Shown: positions 7,558 to 14,968 of the stretch, piece by piece | Layout: the number at the start of each line of letters is the position of its first letter | Position numbering within the stretch: the stretch's first letter is position 1 | Notes under the pieces: generated by a model | The model's database searches: none | What the model was told of the DNA's origin: nothing | Seen by the model: only the letters and a program-made list of their open reading frames with translations | Program-made: the position numbers and the translations under genes | Assembly (NCBI RefSeq): GCF_019097855.1 | Contig: NZ_JAHRGL010000062.1 | Coordinates: 1 to 64,000 of the forward strand | Reading direction: 5' to 3' | Length of the DNA: 64,000 nucleotides | Source: Geopseudomonas aromaticivorans | GTDB taxonomy: Bacteria; Pseudomonadota; Gammaproteobacteria; Pseudomonadales; Pseudomonadaceae

Positions 7558-7839
7558 CTAGCCCTGCAACTGCCGGTTGATGCGCTCCACGCTGGCGGCC
7601 AGACGCTCCTGCACTTCGCGCAGTTGCTCATCCTGTCTGAGCAGCGGGACGCACAGGTTCAGCGCCGTCAGCACCAGCAGTTCGTGAATGCCGGCACCGG
7701 GAAAGCGCTGCTGGTTATCGTCGAGACGCTCGTTCAGCAAGGCGGCGGCTTGCTGCAAGACCCGCTCCTCGCTGGCGGGCGCCTTGATCGAGTAATCGCG
7801 CCCGAGGATGTTCAGGACACGGACGCCATTCTCCTTCAT
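7558..7839 (-). CDS. zapA: Cell division protein ZapA
   Basis: The product has 93 residues. The N-terminal half has the ZapA fold signature (VRVLNILGRDYSIKAP followed by VLQQAAALLNERL), and the C-terminal half is a long helix that forms the antiparallel coiled coil of the tetramer. ZapA binds FtsZ and bundles protofilaments at the division site. It overlaps the upstream coiled-coil gene by four bases (ATGA), so the two are translationally coupled. In Pseudomonas and enterics the 6S RNA gene normally follows zapA; here only 75 bases and a terminator separate it from ppiC. Confidence 0.92.
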   Translation of the reverse strand: MKENGVRVLNILGRDYSIKAPASEERVLQQAAALLNERLDDNQQRFPGAGIHELLVLTALNLCVPLLRQDEQLREVQERLAASVERINRQLQG

Positions 7840-8063
7840 GCGGCGTTACTGGCACCGGCACGCTGTACCAGCGCCTGCAGACGGGCCAGCGTGGCGCCCT
7901 GCTGCTCTTCCTGCTCGAGCGCGGCCATTTGCAGGGCGTCGTTCTCTTCCCGGGCCTGCTGCAGCTGTTGCTCGAGCTGCTGGCAGTTGGCGGTCAGGGT
8001 CTGGTTCTGTTGCAGCAGTTCTGCCACAAGGCCTTCAAGTTGCGCGAGGGTTGCTTCAAGCAT
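7836..8063 (-). CDS. ZapB-like coiled-coil protein (TIGR02449 type)
   Basis: The product has 75 residues from the ATG at 8063. Almost the whole chain is a heptad-patterned coiled coil rich in L, Q and E (LAQLEGLVAELLQQNQTL and onward). Small proteins of this kind sit directly upstream of zapA in many gammaproteobacteria and are thought to be ZapB-like partners in Z-ring organisation. The overlap with zapA supports a shared role. The longer open frame (up to 8177) has no start signal and no similarity. Confidence 0.8.
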   Translation of the reverse strand: MLEATLAQLEGLVAELLQQNQTLTANCQQLEQQLQQAREENDALQMAALEQEEQQGATLARLQALVQRAGASNAA

Positions 8064-8226
8064 GGGAACTGTCCGGAGCTCGTGAAAGGGGGGCGAAGGA
8101 TAGATAAAAGCACCAGCCCCGACAACCACGCACCGCCCAGCGTTGCCGCCTAGCCTCACGCCCAGGCTGAACTGCAAATCCTTGATCTATGCTCCCTGCG
8201 CCACCACCAAAACGGGAGGGCTCCCC

Positions 8227-8361
8227 ATGGGTCTGTTCAGCAAGATTCTCGATGTCCTCGGTTTCGGCTCGGAAGCACAGGCTACCGAAGCAACGCCCCG
8301 GAACGCAGCCACGCGCAGCCCCAGGAGTCCATGGCCGGTCACCCGTCAGGGCGCCGCCTGA
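8227..8361 (+). CDS. Small ORF resembling the N-terminus of DUF3597 proteins
   Basis: 44 residues from an ATG with GGGAGG eight bases upstream. The start (MGLFSKILDVLGFG) resembles the beginning of DUF3597 proteins, which are normally over 100 residues with an Ala/Pro-rich linker and a C-terminal domain. Here the frame closes soon after the linker begins, and the rest cannot be found before the YebC-family gene. It is either a truncated remnant or an independent small protein. The good ribosome-binding site suggests it is still translated. Confidence 0.4.
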   Translation: MGLFSKILDVLGFGSEAQATEATPRNAATRSPRSPWPVTRQGAA

Positions 8362-8505
8362 TCGCGGCTTCACGCCGAACGGGAGAGTCCCATCCGCCCC
8401 GGCTTGATCCCCGACAGGTGCCGCCAGGCCGCCAAGTCGCTAGAATCGCCCTCTTCCCGTTCCCGGGCCCGCCCGGGACTCAACCGTCGCAGCGAGAGAA
8501 CCGAT

Positions 8506-9204
8506 ATGGGCGCCCAGTGGAAAGCCAAACCGAAAGAAGCCGCCGCCAATGCCAGGGGCAAGATCTTCGGCAAGCTTGTGAAGGAAATCATGATTGCCGC
8601 GCGCAACGGCGCCGACCCGGACATGAACCCCAAGCTGCGTCTGGCGGTGCATCAGGCCAAGAAGGCGTCGATGCCCAAGGAGACCCTGGAGCGCGCGATC
8701 AAGAAGGGCGCGGGGCTGTCCGGCGAGGTTGTCCACTACGAGCGCACCCTGTATGAAGGCTTCGCCCCGCATCAGGTTCCGGTGATCGTCGAGTGCCTGA
8801 CCGACAACGTGAACCGCACCGTGGCAGAAATCCGCGTGCTGTTCCGCAAGGGCCAGATGGGCACTTCCGGCTCGGTGAGCTGGGACTTCGACCACCTGGG
8901 CATGATCGAAGCGACTCCGGAAGGCGGCGCTGATCCGGAACTGGCGGCCATCGAGGCCGGCGCCCAGGACTTCGAGCCGTCCGAGGAAGGCGCCACCCTG
9001 TTCTATACCGACCCGACCGACCTGGACGCGGTGTGCAAGGCGCTGCCCGAGTTCGGCTTCACCGTGCAATCGGCCCAACTGGGCTACAAGGCGAAGAATC
9101 CGGTGAGTCTGTCGGGCGCCGAACTCGAGGAAGTCGAAGCCTTCCTCGACGCTCTCGACAACCACGACGACGTGCAGAACGTGTACGTCGGTCTGGCTGG
9201 CTGA
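8506..9204 (+). CDS. YebC/PmpR-family protein (YeeN-like subgroup)
   Basis: The product has 232 residues from the ATG at 8506 (GAGAG upstream). Conserved family blocks are present: [48 protein letters not shown], and [16 protein letters not shown] followed by GSVSWDFD. The N-terminus begins MGAQWKAKP instead of the MAGHSKWANIKHRK of classical YebC, which places it nearer the second paralog (YeeN type). YebC proteins are described as transcriptional regulators and, more recently, as ribosome-associated factors easing proline-rich translation. Which role this subgroup plays is not known to me. Confidence 0.88.
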   Translation: MGAQWKAKPKEAAANARGKIFGKLVKEIMIAARNGADPDMNPKLRLAVHQAKKASMPKETLERAIKKGAGLSGEVVHYERTLYEGFAPHQVPVIVECLTDNVNRTVAEIRVLFRKGQMGTSGSVSWDFDHLGMIEATPEGGADPELAAIEAGAQDFEPSEEGATLFYTDPTDLDAVCKALPEFGFTVQSAQLGYKAKNPVSLSGAELEEVEAFLDALDNHDDVQNVYVGLAG

Positions 9205-9231
9205 GTCCAGCTCCGCCCGAACAGGGACTCG

Positions 9232-9259
9232 GGGCGTGTCGCCATGCGCAGACACGCCC
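9232..9259. terminator. Hairpin between convergent yebC-family and lipoprotein genes
   Basis: A 9-bp stem GGGCGTGTC/GACACGCCC with a ten-base loop, 27 bases after the plus-strand stop. No T-run is seen on either side. Confidence 0.5.
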
Positions 9260-9268
9260 TGCCCCGCC

Positions 9269-9820
9269 TCAGTATTTACCCATCTCGATGATCTGCTCGC
9301 CCAGCAGGCGTGATTGCTCGCCGGCGGCCTTGGCCTTGTAGACGGCCTTCACCGTGGCGTAGTAGCGGTGCCCACGCCCACCCGAGCAGGGCGGCAGGTA
9401 GGCGCCGCCATTGCCACGCAGCCAGCCCTGGTGTTCCTTTTCAACGAACATGCCCACTGGCAGTTCGAGGCTCTCGCCCGCCACCGACGGAATGGTGATG
9501 CTCGACGGCGCGCCAGACAGCCACAGCCCGATCTTGCCGTGGCCACCGTGGTCCATGAGGAAGTAACTGCGATCGCTGAACTCGACGACGAGGGCGTTGG
9601 CGCCGCTCGGGATGTTGCTCACCAGTAGCCGTGGCGTCGAACCATGGCCGCCAGCCCAGCGGCAGCGCTGCCCGGCGGGGACGGTCTGACCATCCCAGGC
9701 TGGGTCGGCAAAGGCCACCTGCAGCCGGGTTGGGCTTTCCACCGGCGCATAGTTCGATGACGCGCAACCACCAAGCAGGGCAGCGCCGGCCAGGGCCAGC
9801 GCGATCGACATCTTGTTCAT
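9269..9820 (-). CDS. Lipoprotein with PEBP (YbhB/YbcL)-like features
   Basis: The product has 183 residues. A lipoprotein signal is clear (hydrophobic stretch, then LLGGC with Cys20). The mature part includes GHGKIGLWL and the late motif YLPPCSGGRGHRYYATVKAVY, which recalls the YxGPCPP-GxHRY signature of phosphatidylethanolamine-binding-like proteins. The order of elements fits the family, but the similarity is moderate. It would be anchored to the inner or outer membrane on the periplasmic side; residue +2 is Ala, so outer-membrane sorting is likely. Function unknown. Confidence 0.65.
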   Translation of the reverse strand: MNKMSIALALAGAALLGGCASSNYAPVESPTRLQVAFADPAWDGQTVPAGQRCRWAGGHGSTPRLLVSNIPSGANALVVEFSDRSYFLMDHGGHGKIGLWLSGAPSSITIPSVAGESLELPVGMFVEKEHQGWLRGNGGAYLPPCSGGRGHRYYATVKAVYKAKAAGEQSRLLGEQIIEMGKY

Positions 9821-9999
9821 TGACCTTCCTCAAGAGCTCGCCCCGAACGATCGGTGCAGGCGCTGCGCTGCGGGGCCGTCAGGCAGCACGACGGCGCATG
9901 CTGCCATGCCGGCCCGGGACAGCTCCAGAGCCGGACATGCACATTGCTCGCCCGCACCTGTCAGGCGCGCAGGCAGTCTCTCGAGGAACGCAGCAGCGA

Positions 10000-10716
10000 T
10001 CAGACGAAGTCTTCGTCGTCGCCACCGAAGAAACCACCTTCATCACCACCGCCGAAGAAGCCGCTGTCGGCATAGTTCTCTTCCGGGGCGACCGGCTCTT
10101 CCATGGCCGCTGGCTGCTCTGCCGGTTCGGCCGGGGCCTGCTCGGCGACCTTTTCCGCCTCGTCGCCCTGGAACATGTCCATCAGCATGTTGCCCAGCAC
10201 CATGCCGCCGGCCACGCCGGCCGCGGTCTGCAGCGCGCCAGAGAGGAAGCCGCCGGACTGCGGGGCATGCGCGCCGCGCTGGCCGAAACCGGGCTGCTGG
10301 CCGAAGCGCGCCGGCTGACCGAAGCCACTCTGGCTGCTGGCGGCCGGCTCATGCCAACCCGAGCGTGCCGGCTGCGCCGCCGCCGGGGTAGTGGCGGGTT
10401 GCTGCGGCTGGCTACGACCAGCACCGCCGAACAGCCCGGAGAGGAAGCCGCCGCTGCTCTGCTGCGGCGCGCTCTGCTGGCTGCGCTTGAGGGTTTCGAT
10501 CTGCGCTTCCAGTTCCTTGACGCGACCATCCAGCTGCTGGATGGCCTGTTCCTGCACGACGATCGCCTGGGCCATGTAGTAGGGCGCCGCCGGCTGGCGG
10601 GCGATGTGCCCGTTGATCAGCGCCTCGGCCTCGGCCTCGCGCGGCGCGGACTGGCTTTCAGCGTCGCGCAGGCGGGAAAACAGGCCATCGATCAGGTTTT
10701 TCTCTTCAGCGTGCAT
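10000..10716 (-). CDS. DUF2076-family protein
   Basis: The product has 238 residues from the ATG at 10716 (a purine-rich GAAGAGA precedes it). The start EEKNLIDGLFSRLRDAE, and QPAAPYYMAQAIVVQEQA at about residue 45, are the DUF2076 signature. A coiled coil follows (residues 60-85), then a Gly/Gln/Ala/Pro-rich linker and a hydrophobic helix AGVAGGMVLGNMLMDMF (about 165-182). The acidic C-terminus ends in FFGGGDEGGFFGGDDEDF. This order is usual in the family. It is probably cytoplasmic or peripherally membrane-bound. Its function is not known. Confidence 0.85.
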   Translation of the reverse strand: MHAEEKNLIDGLFSRLRDAESQSAPREAEAEALINGHIARQPAAPYYMAQAIVVQEQAIQQLDGRVKELEAQIETLKRSQQSAPQQSSGGFLSGLFGGAGRSQPQQPATTPAAAQPARSGWHEPAASSQSGFGQPARFGQQPGFGQRGAHAPQSGGFLSGALQTAAGVAGGMVLGNMLMDMFQGDEAEKVAEQAPAEPAEQPAAMEEPVAPEENYADSGFFGGGDEGGFFGGDDEDFV

Positions 10717-11035
10717 GCTTGTCTCTTCAGTGGGTTGCCGCAAGGAAGCCCATCTTCGGAACCCGCTCGGGGGATGTCAAAATCCAGCTATTGCAAGAGT
10801 TGTCCTCGCCCCCCACGGAGCTGGCCAGGCGCACGGGCGCCCCGGCCGACCAGCGACCATACCCCCGCGGTCGACAGCCACATGACCGATCATCATGCGC
10901 AGGGAATGCCCGGCAGGCTGGAGAAACATCCGCCGCCCGCCCAAAACTCGCGTTTTCTGCCGCGCGGCGCTCCTCGAAGGACACAAAACCTTATATAATT
11001 CGCGGACTCTTACCGATCGAACATGAGGATCATTC
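10717..11035. other. Intergenic region between DUF2076 and yjdM genes
   Basis: Divergent promoter region. Only the -10 element of yjdM is recognisable; no gene is seen. Confidence 0.4.
10994..10999 (+). promoter_or_regulatory. -10 element (TATAAT) upstream of yjdM
   Basis: A perfect TATAAT in an AT-rich patch, 36 bases before the start codon. The -35 region is weak. Confidence 0.5.
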
Positions 11036-11380
11036 ATGAGCACGCTGCCACCCTGCCCCAAATGCGGTTCCGAATACACCTACGAGGACGGCGTGCAGCT
11101 GGTCTGCCCGGAGTGCGCCCATGAGTGGTCCGCCGATGCCGCCGCCGAAGCCCCGGCCGAAGGCGAAAAGGTGATCAAGGATTCGGTCGGCAACGTCCTG
11201 CAGGATGGCGACACCATCACCGTGATCAAGGACCTGAAGGTCAAGGGCTCGTCGCTGGTGGTCAAGGTCGGCACCAAGGTCAAGGGCATCCGCCTGTGCG
11301 ACGGCGACCATGACATCGACTGCAAGATCGATGGCATCGGCGCGATGAAGCTCAAGTCGGAGTTCGTTCGCAAGGTCTGA
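11036..11380 (+). CDS. yjdM: PhnA/YjdM-family zinc-ribbon protein
   Basis: The product has 114 residues with GAGGAT upstream of the ATG. Residues 5-30 form a zinc ribbon ([12 protein letters not shown] then CPECAHEW), and the rest is the conserved PhnA domain ([28 protein letters not shown] and [31 protein letters not shown]). The length matches the family (about 110-115). Despite its old name it is not part of phosphonate degradation, and its real function is unclear. It is followed by two strong hairpins. Confidence 0.93.
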   Translation: MSTLPPCPKCGSEYTYEDGVQLVCPECAHEWSADAAAEAPAEGEKVIKDSVGNVLQDGDTITVIKDLKVKGSSLVVKVGTKVKGIRLCDGDHDIDCKIDGIGAMKLKSEFVRKV

Positions 11381-11387
11381 GCCGCGG

Positions 11388-11451
11388 GGGTTGCCGCGCA
11401 TCCGCTCGGCAACCCGCCTGTCACCCGGCACAGCATCCGTACGGTGCCGGG
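11388..11451 (+). terminator. Tandem hairpins after yjdM
   Basis: Stem 1 is GGGTTGCCG/CGGCAACCC (11388-11415). Stem 2 is CCCGGCAC/GTGCCGGG (11424-11451). Both are GC-rich without T-runs. Confidence 0.5.
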
Positions 11452-11530
11452 CTCTCCGCCCCCTCCGCTTCTTCGCCTTGCCGTCGCGCGCCAGTCGGCT
11501 GGGTACACGCTTGCCGGCAGGATCAGCACG

Positions 11531-11965
11531 ATGAACGAACTCCACTTCGGCCTACTCGCCCCGGCGCTCCAGCCCCTGCTGGGCAAGTTCTACCGCGCCC
11601 ACCGCTCGCCGATGCGCGCGCCCCCAGAGGCGCAGACCTGGGTGGTGCGGCAGACGGAAATCCTCGGCGCACTGAACCTGAGTCCGGTGGGCGGCGGTCA
11701 CTGGCTGACCGGCCTGCTGGTGGCACCCGCGCAGCGTCGCCAGGGCCTGGCCAGCCGACTGATCGAGCACGCCCTGGCCCAGACGCCGGGACCGGTGTGG
11801 CTGTTCTGCCATCCGCAGCTTGCCGACTTCTATACAGGCCTGGGCTTCACGCTCGCGGCGGAGCTGCCTGCACCTCTGGCGGAGCGCCTGGCACGCTACC
11901 GACAGCACAAGACGCTGATCGCGCTGGCCCGCCACGCCACCCTGCACCAGAGCACGGTCGGCTGA
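11531..11965 (+). CDS. GNAT-family N-acetyltransferase
   Basis: The product has 144 residues from the ATG at 11531 (AGGATC upstream). The acetyl-CoA-binding motif A is visible as LTGLLVAPAQRRQGLASRLIEHAL, a good match to the V-P-x-RxxGxG/A pattern, followed by the late strand and a FYTGLGF motif typical of the domain end. The N-terminal part is short. The substrate cannot be told. The gene converges on the Roadblock operon, with a strong hairpin between. Confidence 0.82.
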   Translation: MNELHFGLLAPALQPLLGKFYRAHRSPMRAPPEAQTWVVRQTEILGALNLSPVGGGHWLTGLLVAPAQRRQGLASRLIEHALAQTPGPVWLFCHPQLADFYTGLGFTLAAELPAPLAERLARYRQHKTLIALARHATLHQSTVG

Positions 11966-12040
11966 GCCGGCATTGATTGGGAGGGAGCGGCACCCTGGTC
12001 GGGCGCATGGCGCAGCGGGATCGCGGCGCCGGGCAGGAGA

Positions 12041-12068
12041 ACCTGCTGCCCGGGACCGGGCAGCAGGT
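12041..12068. terminator. Hairpin between the acetyltransferase gene and the Roadblock operon
   Basis: A 13-bp perfect inverted repeat (ACCTGCTGCCCGG and complement) with a two-base loop, immediately after the minus-strand stop at 12077. Suits termination on both strands. Confidence 0.6.
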
Positions 12069-12076
12069 CTGCAACG

Positions 12077-12436
12077 TCAGACTTCGAGCGAGTCGCCGAC
12101 GTCGACCAGCTTGCGGCGGGCCAGGGCGAGGTTGGCCTTGGACTTGTCCAGCACGTAGTAGGCGAACAGATCCTTGGCCTTCGCCAGCGGGCGGATCAGG
12201 TGGTATTGCTTGCCCAGGGTGATCAGGATGTCGTCGATGCTGTCTTCCAGACCGAGCATCTGCATGGTCTTGACCTTGCTGCGCACCACCTCGGTGTTGC
12301 CGCCAGCCGCCAGTTCCAGATCGATGCCGCCGCCAGCCGAACCCAGCAGCATGCCGCTGCTGTAGTCGACCACGGCGCAGGCCAGGGCACCTTCAACGGT
12401 CATGAGTTGATCCAGGCTGTCTTTGATAGCTGTCAT
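12077..12436 (-). CDS. Roadblock/LC7-like protein (second of the operon)
   Basis: The product has 119 residues. The start is set at MTAIKDSLDQL (ATG at 12436), eight bases after the stop of the gene before it. A Roadblock-type alpha-beta fold is suggested by SLDQLMTVEGALACAVVDYSSGML, a long central helix and ITLGKQYHLIRPL. The sequence is shorter and more diverged than the first Roadblock protein. By family analogy (MglB, MglA co-operon members) such proteins form homodimers that bind small GTPases and act as GAP or scaffold. Its pairing with the GTPase here is inference from the operon. Confidence 0.75.
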   Translation of the reverse strand: MTAIKDSLDQLMTVEGALACAVVDYSSGMLLGSAGGGIDLELAAGGNTEVVRSKVKTMQMLGLEDSIDDILITLGKQYHLIRPLAKAKDLFAYYVLDKSKANLALARRKLVDVGDSLEV

Positions 12437-12444
12437 TGCTTTAC

Positions 12445-12888
12445 TCACAGGTTGCTCGCCGGGCGATTGCCCAGCGCGTTCAGGGATTCGCTCAGTCGTT
12501 TGGCCGCATGTTTGACGGCCCACTGGGCATAGCCGTAGTTGGCTTCTTCGCCGGTCACCACCAACAGCACCATGGGCGTGATGACGTTGGGGACCTGCCG
12601 ACACAGCACCAGCCCCTGCACGGACTCGATCACTGTGCCTTCCAGCGCCCCCAGGGCCAGCTCCTGGACGATGCGCTGACTCAAGGCCCCGAGCGCCGCG
12701 CCCATCGCGGTGATGCGCCGGCTTTCCTGTGCCTCCAGATTGAGGCTGGCCAGCGGGAAACCGTCACTCGAGGCGACGATGGCTACGCGCACCCCCTCGG
12801 TGGTGGCCGCCAAGTCGGTAAGCTGCTGCTGGCAGAGGGCCCTCAGCAGGGGCTGCTTGGCTTCGGGTGCGTCAACTGGGATGCTCAT
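12445..12888 (-). CDS. Roadblock/LC7-domain protein (first of the operon)
   Basis: The product has 147 residues from the ATG at 12888, two bases after the GTPase stop codon. Residues 15-125 are a Roadblock/LC7 domain: LLRALCQQQLTDLAATTEGVRVAIVASSDGFPLAS, then the ITAMGAALGALSQRIV helix, VIESVQGLVLCRQV and the strand MVLLVVT. The C-terminal helix (AQWAVKHAAKRLSESLNAL) is an extension. Bacterial proteins of this kind work with MglA-like GTPases in polarity or signalling. The tight spacing implies coupled synthesis with the GTPase. Confidence 0.82.
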   Translation of the reverse strand: MSIPVDAPEAKQPLLRALCQQQLTDLAATTEGVRVAIVASSDGFPLASLNLEAQESRRITAMGAALGALSQRIVQELALGALEGTVIESVQGLVLCRQVPNVITPMVLLVVTGEEANYGYAQWAVKHAAKRLSESLNALGNRPASNL

Positions 12889-12890
12889 GT

Positions 12891-13421
12891 TCAGGTCCAC
12901 GCGTTCACTTCGGCATTGGCAATCAGGGTTTCGATCAGCAACAGCACATCGGTCTTGCGCCGCACATCGGCGGCGAACACCGGCAGGGCCAGCTGCCGTG
13001 CACCCAGGGCTTCGCGGTACGGCTGCAGGGCCTGGCCTGGCGTCGCACCGGCACGACCGACCGCCACCACCAGCGCACCACGCGCGCTCAGCTCCGGGAA
13101 GGCATCGAGGTAGTCGAGCAGGTCCTGGCGCGCCTGCGGCCGCTCGTGGTTGAGCAGCAGAACGGCACCCAGCGCGCCCTCGGCGAGGATCGACCACATG
13201 AAGTCGAAGCGATCCTGGCCGGGGATGCCATACAGGGCAACCATGTCGTCCTCGAGCTGGATCTCGCCGTAGTCCATGGCCACCGTGGTGGTCGGCTTGT
13301 CGCACTGCGCGGTGTCGGTGTTGAGCACATCGGTGGCGATCGGCGCCACGTCGCTGACGGCGGCAATGGCGGTGGTTTTTCCGGCGCCCATGGGGCCGAT
13401 GAAGATGATCTTGGCCGGCAT
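12891..13421 (-). CDS. Small GTPase of the COG2229 type (MglA/SRP-beta-like)
   Basis: The product has 176 residues. The P-loop GPMGAGKTT is at residues 9-17, a TTTVAMDYGEI segment at 45-54 fits switch I, and the G3 region is YGIPGQDRF (64-72). A PGQ in place of the DxxG..Q of Ras links it to the MglA/Arf-like group. The usual G4 NKxD motif is missing (the position reads VAVGRAG), which is common in COG2229. The ATG overlaps the previous stop (TAATG). It likely acts as the switch of the four-gene operon, with the Roadblock proteins as partners; the process controlled is unknown. Confidence 0.85.
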   Translation of the reverse strand: MPAKIIFIGPMGAGKTTAIAAVSDVAPIATDVLNTDTAQCDKPTTTVAMDYGEIQLEDDMVALYGIPGQDRFDFMWSILAEGALGAVLLLNHERPQARQDLLDYLDAFPELSARGALVVAVGRAGATPGQALQPYREALGARQLALPVFAADVRRKTDVLLLIETLIANAEVNAWT

Positions 13422-14320
13422 TAGCGTTTCCTTCCGAAACCGATTCCCAGACGCTCGCGCAGGCGCTGCAACAGGCCGCCGGCGGGAGGTGTGACATGCT
13501 CGGGCGCTGCGGGCGGCGTCTTGTCGTAGTTCATGGTCACGCCGACCTGGCAGAGTTCGCAGCCCAGCAGGAAGCCCCTGACTGTCGCCTCGTCGGCTCC
13601 CGCCAGCCGGCAGCCACTGGCGATGCTGGCCGGCTGGCGCGTGTAGAACGCGGCCAGGCGAAGCAGCGGCGGAGAAACGGCCCATTCGTCGAAGTGCGGC
13701 CAGGCCGACAGGCGGAACAGCAGGCTCTGCGCATTCCAGTTGCGTCCAGCCTGCACACCACTGCGCAGGGCCAGCGCCCAGATCACGCTTTTCAGCGAGG
13801 CCTGGAAAGGCTCGGCATCACCGTTGCCCGGCGGCAGGTCGAGATGCAGCGCAGCCGCGAGGTCGAGCTGCGAGCTCTGGAGCAGATCGAGCAGTTCGTC
13901 GAGGCTGGCGACCGAGGCCTGCAGGCGATCCTGGCGCGGCTGCAGGACGATGCGCTGCCCGCCGATGTCGAGCCAGCCGTCCTGCTTCAGGTCGGCCAGC
14001 TGCTCAGCGGCACAGGCTTGACTGGCGCTGCGCACCTTGAGGCGCTTTTCAGCATCGAGCAGCAACTCGAGCAGCGCGAACATGCGCGGCGGCCATTCGA
14101 GGTGGAGATCTCCGCTCCGACTCGGGCGACTGCCGGCCTGGGCCCGCAGGCCACTGCCGGTGGCAAGGTCCAGCCCCGGCTCGCGCACGATCAACAGGTC
14201 CGCATCCGGGGCTTCCCCCAGGTACAACCACGGCGCAGCCGTCCGGCCGGCAAGGATTTTCAATTGTTGCGCAAGCAATCCCTGCTCGTGCGCGTTAAGG
14301 CCGATAGATGCGAGTCGCAT
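13421..14320 (-). CDS. Uncharacterised protein, first gene of the GTPase/Roadblock operon
   Basis: The product has 299 residues. There is no signal peptide and no membrane segment, so it should be cytoplasmic. I do not recognise a family. Residues 80-130 contain a helical region with HLEWPPRMFALLELLLDAEKRL. The region 190-265 includes RNWNAQSLLFRLSAWPHFDEW and LRLAAFYTRQPASI, where the hydrophobic pattern suggests a winged-helix-like or globular domain. The C-terminus is basic (QRLRERLGIGFGRKR). There is no Shine-Dalgarno; the start codon is preceded by an A-rich AACAATAA motif and a palindrome. The gene overlaps the GTPase start by one base. Confidence 0.7.
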   Translation of the reverse strand: MRLASIGLNAHEQGLLAQQLKILAGRTAAPWLYLGEAPDADLLIVREPGLDLATGSGLRAQAGSRPSRSGDLHLEWPPRMFALLELLLDAEKRLKVRSASQACAAEQLADLKQDGWLDIGGQRIVLQPRQDRLQASVASLDELLDLLQSSQLDLAAALHLDLPPGNGDAEPFQASLKSVIWALALRSGVQAGRNWNAQSLLFRLSAWPHFDEWAVSPPLLRLAAFYTRQPASIASGCRLAGADEATVRGFLLGCELCQVGVTMNYDKTPPAAPEHVTPPAGGLLQRLRERLGIGFGRKR

Positions 14321-14322
14321 GG

Positions 14323-14330
14323 TTATTGTT
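14323..14330 (-). promoter_or_regulatory. A-rich Hfq/Crc target motif at the operon start codon
   Basis: On the minus strand AACAATAA matches AAnAAnAA, the known Hfq/Crc recognition motif of Pseudomonas. It sits 3-10 bases before the ATG, where a ribosome-binding site should be. This is the position used for translational repression under catabolite repression. The CrcZ-like RNA earlier in the window would be the antagonist. Confidence 0.5.
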
Positions 14331-14344
14331 TTGACTTAAGTCAA
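14331..14344. promoter_or_regulatory. Perfect 14-bp palindrome upstream of the GTPase/Roadblock operon
   Basis: TTGACTTAAGTCAA is fully palindromic and lies 11-24 bases before the start codon. It could be a dimeric repressor or activator site. A second inverted repeat, TGTAAT with ATTACA (14361-14386), lies just upstream. Confidence 0.45.
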
Positions 14345-14623
14345 GTTGATAGCGAATTGATGTAATCGTATCACGCAACAATTACATTTTGACGCAACGA
14401 TCTGAAAAACCGCCAAACAAAAGTCAACCGGCAAATGGTCTTACCAAATTCATGCTTAAGGTCAATAAATAGTCGACCGAAATCCGTTTACGCAATCACA
14501 TCCAGCCCGGCACATGCCATCCGGCCAAGCTTCAATGCCTGGGCGTCTATGCAGGTATAATGCGCAGCACGTGCGCCGATGCTTGGCGATCTAGAACCCC
14601 TCAACCGCTATTTCGGATACACC
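14345..14623. other. AT-rich divergent intergenic region
   Basis: Together with the palindrome it separates the GTPase operon from the next plus-strand gene by about 300 bases. The stretch 14340-14500 is much richer in A+T than its surroundings and should hold the divergent promoters; no gene is seen. Confidence 0.4.
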
Positions 14624-14860
14624 ATGACGTCGAAACCCATTGCCCCCGAGGCCGACTGCGCCGAGCAGCCGCAACAGGACCAGGCCAGCGAAGCTCCCCA
14701 GGCCGCTGTTCCGGCTTTCCGCTTCCCCTTCTCGGCCAAAACCTATGCGCCCAAGAAGAACGACGGACAACCCTTGCACCCTGGCAACGGCAAGAGCAAT
14801 CACGACAAGCGCCCGGGCGCGGCTCCCAGGGGCACCCGCAAGTCGATGGGCAAGCGCTGA
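14624..14860 (+). CDS. Small conserved-looking hydrophilic protein of unknown function
   Basis: 78 residues from the ATG at 14624; an upstream in-frame ATG at 14579 is possible. The first part is Gln/Glu/Ala-rich, then comes a short FRFPFSAKTYAPKKNDGQP stretch, and the last third is strongly basic with Gly, Lys and Arg. This suggests a nucleic-acid-binding or ribosome-associated small protein, but that is inference. No clear ribosome-binding site is seen. It lies 108 bases before the haemoglobin gene on the same strand. Confidence 0.5.
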   Translation: MTSKPIAPEADCAEQPQQDQASEAPQAAVPAFRFPFSAKTYAPKKNDGQPLHPGNGKSNHDKRPGAAPRGTRKSMGKR

Positions 14861-14968
14861 AACCAGCGTCGCGCCCGCCGGGCGGAAGTCGACTTGCTGA
14901 TCTGGATCAAGTCCCAGCCGTCGCACTCGGGCAGCATCAAGTCTTTTCGCAACACGACGGAGAGCCGC

